From the NCBI GenBank assembly GCA_002404055.1, contig DHIZ01000235.1, positions 1-6,399 on the forward strand: DNA of 6,399 nucleotides. The letters run 5' to 3'. Below the pieces are notes generated by a model, which worked only from the letters and a program-made list of their open reading frames with translations, was not told where the DNA came from and did not search any database. A program made the position numbers and the translations under genes. Origin of the DNA: Chloroflexi bacterium UBA4733. GTDB taxonomy: Bacteria; Chloroflexota; UBA4733. Shown piece by piece: positions 4,438 through 6,399 of the stretch. The first letter of the stretch is position 1, and each line of letters starts with the position of its first letter.

Positions 4438-6399
4438 CTACTGCCCGGCCCACTGCTGGCCGCTGCCCGAAACGTGCAGCCAGTAACCGGCGTTGGGTTG
4501 CAGGGTAGTGAGGTTGTTGAACGGCGCCATGTTGGCCGCTGTGAAGTAGCTCAGCGCGCCACCCTGGCTGGGATCAAAGCCCAGGGTTATATCGACGGCG
4601 TTGTTCAGGTGGCCGAAGGCCGTGGCGAGCGGCTCCGGCGCCGTGCCGCCATAGCCCACCAGGTTCCAGCCCGGCGTCAGGGCCAGGGTGGTTCCGGTCG
4701 GCAGCGGCGTGCCGGTGATCGTCAGAGTGCCTGCGGTCGTCAGGTGGACCCAGTAGCCGTGCAGGGGCTTGAGGTCGGTGAGGGTGTTGAAGGGCGCCAT
4801 ACTCGCAGCAGTGAAGTAGCTCTCGGCGCCCCCCTTCGAGGCGTCGAAGCCGAGCACGATGTCGTAGCTGCTGCCGAGGGAGGTCAGCACGTCTTGCAGT
4901 TTGGTGGAGGCCGGTTGTACGCCGAGTGTGAGCAGGTGCCAGCCCGCAGTGAGGTTAAACGACTGCAGATTCGGCGCGACGAAAATGGCGCCTCCGACGT
5001 TCTGCGTGACGACCTGCCCAGGAGACACGGTCGTCACCGTCGACTGTTGCACCGCATTGTGTGTGGCATCCAATCCGCCTGTGTCGACATGGATCGTGCC
5101 GGTTCCCGTACCCACGACCGCGAACTGATAGGCGTCGGTCGAGGGGTGGAAGATCGCGATGACCTGGGGCTCGGTGCCGAGGCCTGTGTAGTAGCTGTCG
5201 GGGATCTCATGGACGACCTGGCCGGTGACTGGGTCGGCCCCTGTATGCCTCCCGAGAGAGTCGGTCACGTACAGGTTTCCTGGTGAACCGAGGCGTCCCA
5301 TGACCACGCCCGAGGCTTGCCGCCCGTCAGGCAAAATAAGTGCCTGCTGTGTTGAATCACCGCAAGGCAGTGGTTGGGAGACTCCGCTGACGCCGTATCC
5401 TAAACCCGTGAGATCAGCCAGGTTCTGGCTGTATATTGAGCCCGTGTAGGCGACCTTGCCCTGACGAACAACCTGCACGAGGAGACGATAGATGGTTGAG
5501 ACTCCCGAAGAATCCGAGTCATACCTATAGATCGACATGTTATAGGTGTCGCCGCCCTGGGGGAACCATGGTGATGATGCGGTTGTCCGGACACCGTTCA
5601 GCGTCTCTGCTGCGCCAATGTAGGCGGAGGCGGCTTTCCACGGTAGCCAGTTCGATAGATCGGTAAAGTTTGGAATCGCATCTCGAAGCAGTATCGCCTG
5701 CCCCATCCAGAAGGCCTCGCCATTACTCAAGGTATGCTGAACAGAACAGGTTGTCGCGACCGAGTAGGTATTCGTTGTACTGCCGGAGCTCACGGTTGGC
5801 TGCTGGGCGGTGAAGGTAGTGGTGTGGCTACCCGTGATCGGATCAGCGCCGGCGTCGTACGTGGTATCCACGTCGCCCTTTGCATCCGTGTTGCCGATCA
5901 CGACGGTCTGATTGTTATCTACCCGCCCAACTAGAGCATCGACCACCGGAGCGCCGTTTTGTGTCACCGTGATCTGCAGTGCCCTTTCGCCCTGAATTTG
6001 GACGGCTTCGTATGGCACCGTCGTGGAAACAGTCAGCACCAACGGCGCGGCAAGCACAGTGTAGGCGACGGTTGCGGTATGGCCAAGGGAATCGGTGGCG
6101 GAAATGACATGCTGACCGAGCGAAGCATCGGAGCTTCCGGGGATATGCAGCGTGGTGGAGAATCCGCCGGACTGGTTCGTGCCTACGCTGGCGAGTTGTG
6201 TGTTCTGATTGGAATCCCATCGAAAGCTGACCTGTTGACCCGCCGCGAACCCGCTGCCCGTGACCGTGACGACGCTGCCGGTCGGGCCGGTGGTGGGACT
6301 TACGGTAATCGTCGCAGGCGCGGCGGTGGTGATCACCGAGACTGTGTTGTCGCCGCTGTTGGCGACGTAGACGGTGTGGCTGCCGGGGTCCACCGCCAC
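4438..6399 (-). CDS. Large secreted multidomain protein, N-terminus outside window
   Basis: 653 codons are visible, running off the right edge; the first visible codon is an internal GTG (Val), not a start. Domains in order: one YVTN beta-propeller repeat (VAVDPGSHTVYVANSGDNTV, residues 1-20), probably the last of several. Next is an IPT/TIG-like Ig fold (about 29-116; SPTTGPTGSVVTVTGSGF), then a second Ig-like segment (about 119-215). A region of about 260 residues (216-475) that I do not recognise includes DPVTGQVVHEIPDSYYTGLG. Two tandem repeats close the protein (483-557 and 574-647), each opening LTxGW and closing GYWxH. It ends WAGQ with no LPXTG signal or membrane anchor, so it is presumably released or held non-covalently. 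It is rich in Thr, Ser and Gly, with few Cys (218, 346). Being directly upstream of the ligase-like gene with four bases between, it is probably in the same transcript, and could be a glycan acceptor; that role is inference. Confidence 0.8.
   Translation of the reverse strand: MAVDPGSHTVYVANSGDNTVSVITTAAPATITVSPTTGPTGSVVTVTGSGFAAGQQVSFRWDSNQNTQLASVGTNQSGGFSTTLHIPGSSDASLGQHVISATDSLGHTATVAYTVLAAPLVLTVSTTVPYEAVQIQGERALQITVTQNGAPVVDALVGRVDNNQTVVIGNTDAKGDVDTTYDAGADPITGSHTTTFTAQQPTVSSGSTTNTYSVATTCSVQHTLSNGEAFWMGQAILLRDAIPNFTDLSNWLPWKAASAYIGAAETLNGVRTTASSPWFPQGGDTYNMSIYRYDSDSSGVSTIYRLLVQVVRQGKVAYTGSIYSQNLADLTGLGYGVSGVSQPLPCGDSTQQALILPDGRQASGVVMGRLGSPGNLYVTDSLGRHTGADPVTGQVVHEIPDSYYTGLGTEPQVIAIFHPSTDAYQFAVVGTGTGTIHVDTGGLDATHNAVQQSTVTTVSPGQVVTQNVGGAIFVAPNLQSFNLTAGWHLLTLGVQPASTKLQDVLTSLGSSYDIVLGFDASKGGAESYFTAASMAPFNTLTDLKPLHGYWVHLTTAGTLTITGTPLPTGTTLALTPGWNLVGYGGTAPEPLATAFGHLNNAVDITLGFDPSQGGALSYFTAANMAPFNNLTTLQPNAGYWLHVSGSGQQWAGQ
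4459..4953 (-). repeat. Tandem C-terminal GW...GYW domain pair
   Basis: Two homologous units of about 75 residues lie at 4729-4953 and 4459-4680, joined by a 16-residue linker. They align with one gap: LGFDASKGGAESYFTAASM matches LGFDPSQGGALSYFTAANM, both followed by MAPFNxLTxLxP and GYWxH. The DNA also stays similar (TGAAGTAGCTC shared on the plus strand), which points to an internal duplication. Similar GWNLV-type modules occur at the ends of secreted proteins in several phyla; their function is not established to my knowledge. Confidence 0.75.

Noticed and set aside
3111..4508. Plus-strand 465-codon open frame opposite the ligase-like gene
   Set aside because: It is rich in Gln, Arg, Gly and Glu without structure or motifs, and the minus strand carries clear family motifs and membrane segments over the same bases. 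It is a shadow of high G+C coding.

Overview
The window reads as high-G+C bacterial DNA, most likely from a member of the Chloroflexota. The main clue is a secreted protein with a long Thr/Pro/Ala-rich linker containing repeats of the PTATPVPPTAT type, a style common in that phylum. The same protein ends in a sortase signal (LPKTG, hydrophobic stretch, basic tail), which suggests a cell with one membrane and a thick wall. Supporting clues are a WaaL-like ligase carrying TPRs and a secreted protein with YVTN-propeller and IPT-like domains. The phylum call is inference, because no phylogenetic marker gene is present.

Left part (1 to about 1100) looks like the decayed end of a mobile element. 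It holds the 3' part of a DDE transposase gene broken by a frameshift. Directly after that gene's stop, and in the same frame, comes an acetyltransferase (GNAT) gene that has lost its start and N-terminus. Next is a non-coding stretch with four copies of an ACACTGCC-like octamer, three of them spaced exactly 10 bases apart. It ends at the 3' half of a tRNA-Leu(UAA), which begins at the anticodon loop and runs to a genomic CCA. A 3'-only tRNA half beside short repeats is the usual appearance of one end of an element inserted by a tyrosine integrase. On that reading, DNA left of about 1102 is element and DNA to the right is chromosome.

Right part (about 1158 to 6399) encodes cell-surface functions. 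A plus-strand gene encodes the LPKTG wall-anchored protein. It converges, with a 14-base overlap, on a minus-strand pair that looks like an operon. The first gene of the pair, which enters from beyond base 6399, encodes a large multidomain secreted protein ending in two tandem 75-residue repeats. Four bases after its stop, a TTG-started gene encodes a polytopic O-antigen-ligase/polymerase-family protein with C-terminal TPRs. A plausible joint role is surface glycan or glycoprotein assembly: the ligase-like enzyme would transfer or polymerise glycan outside the membrane, and the two Thr-rich exported proteins are candidate acceptors. That link is inference from gene order. No CRISPR array, rRNA, or clear promoter or rho-independent terminator was seen.
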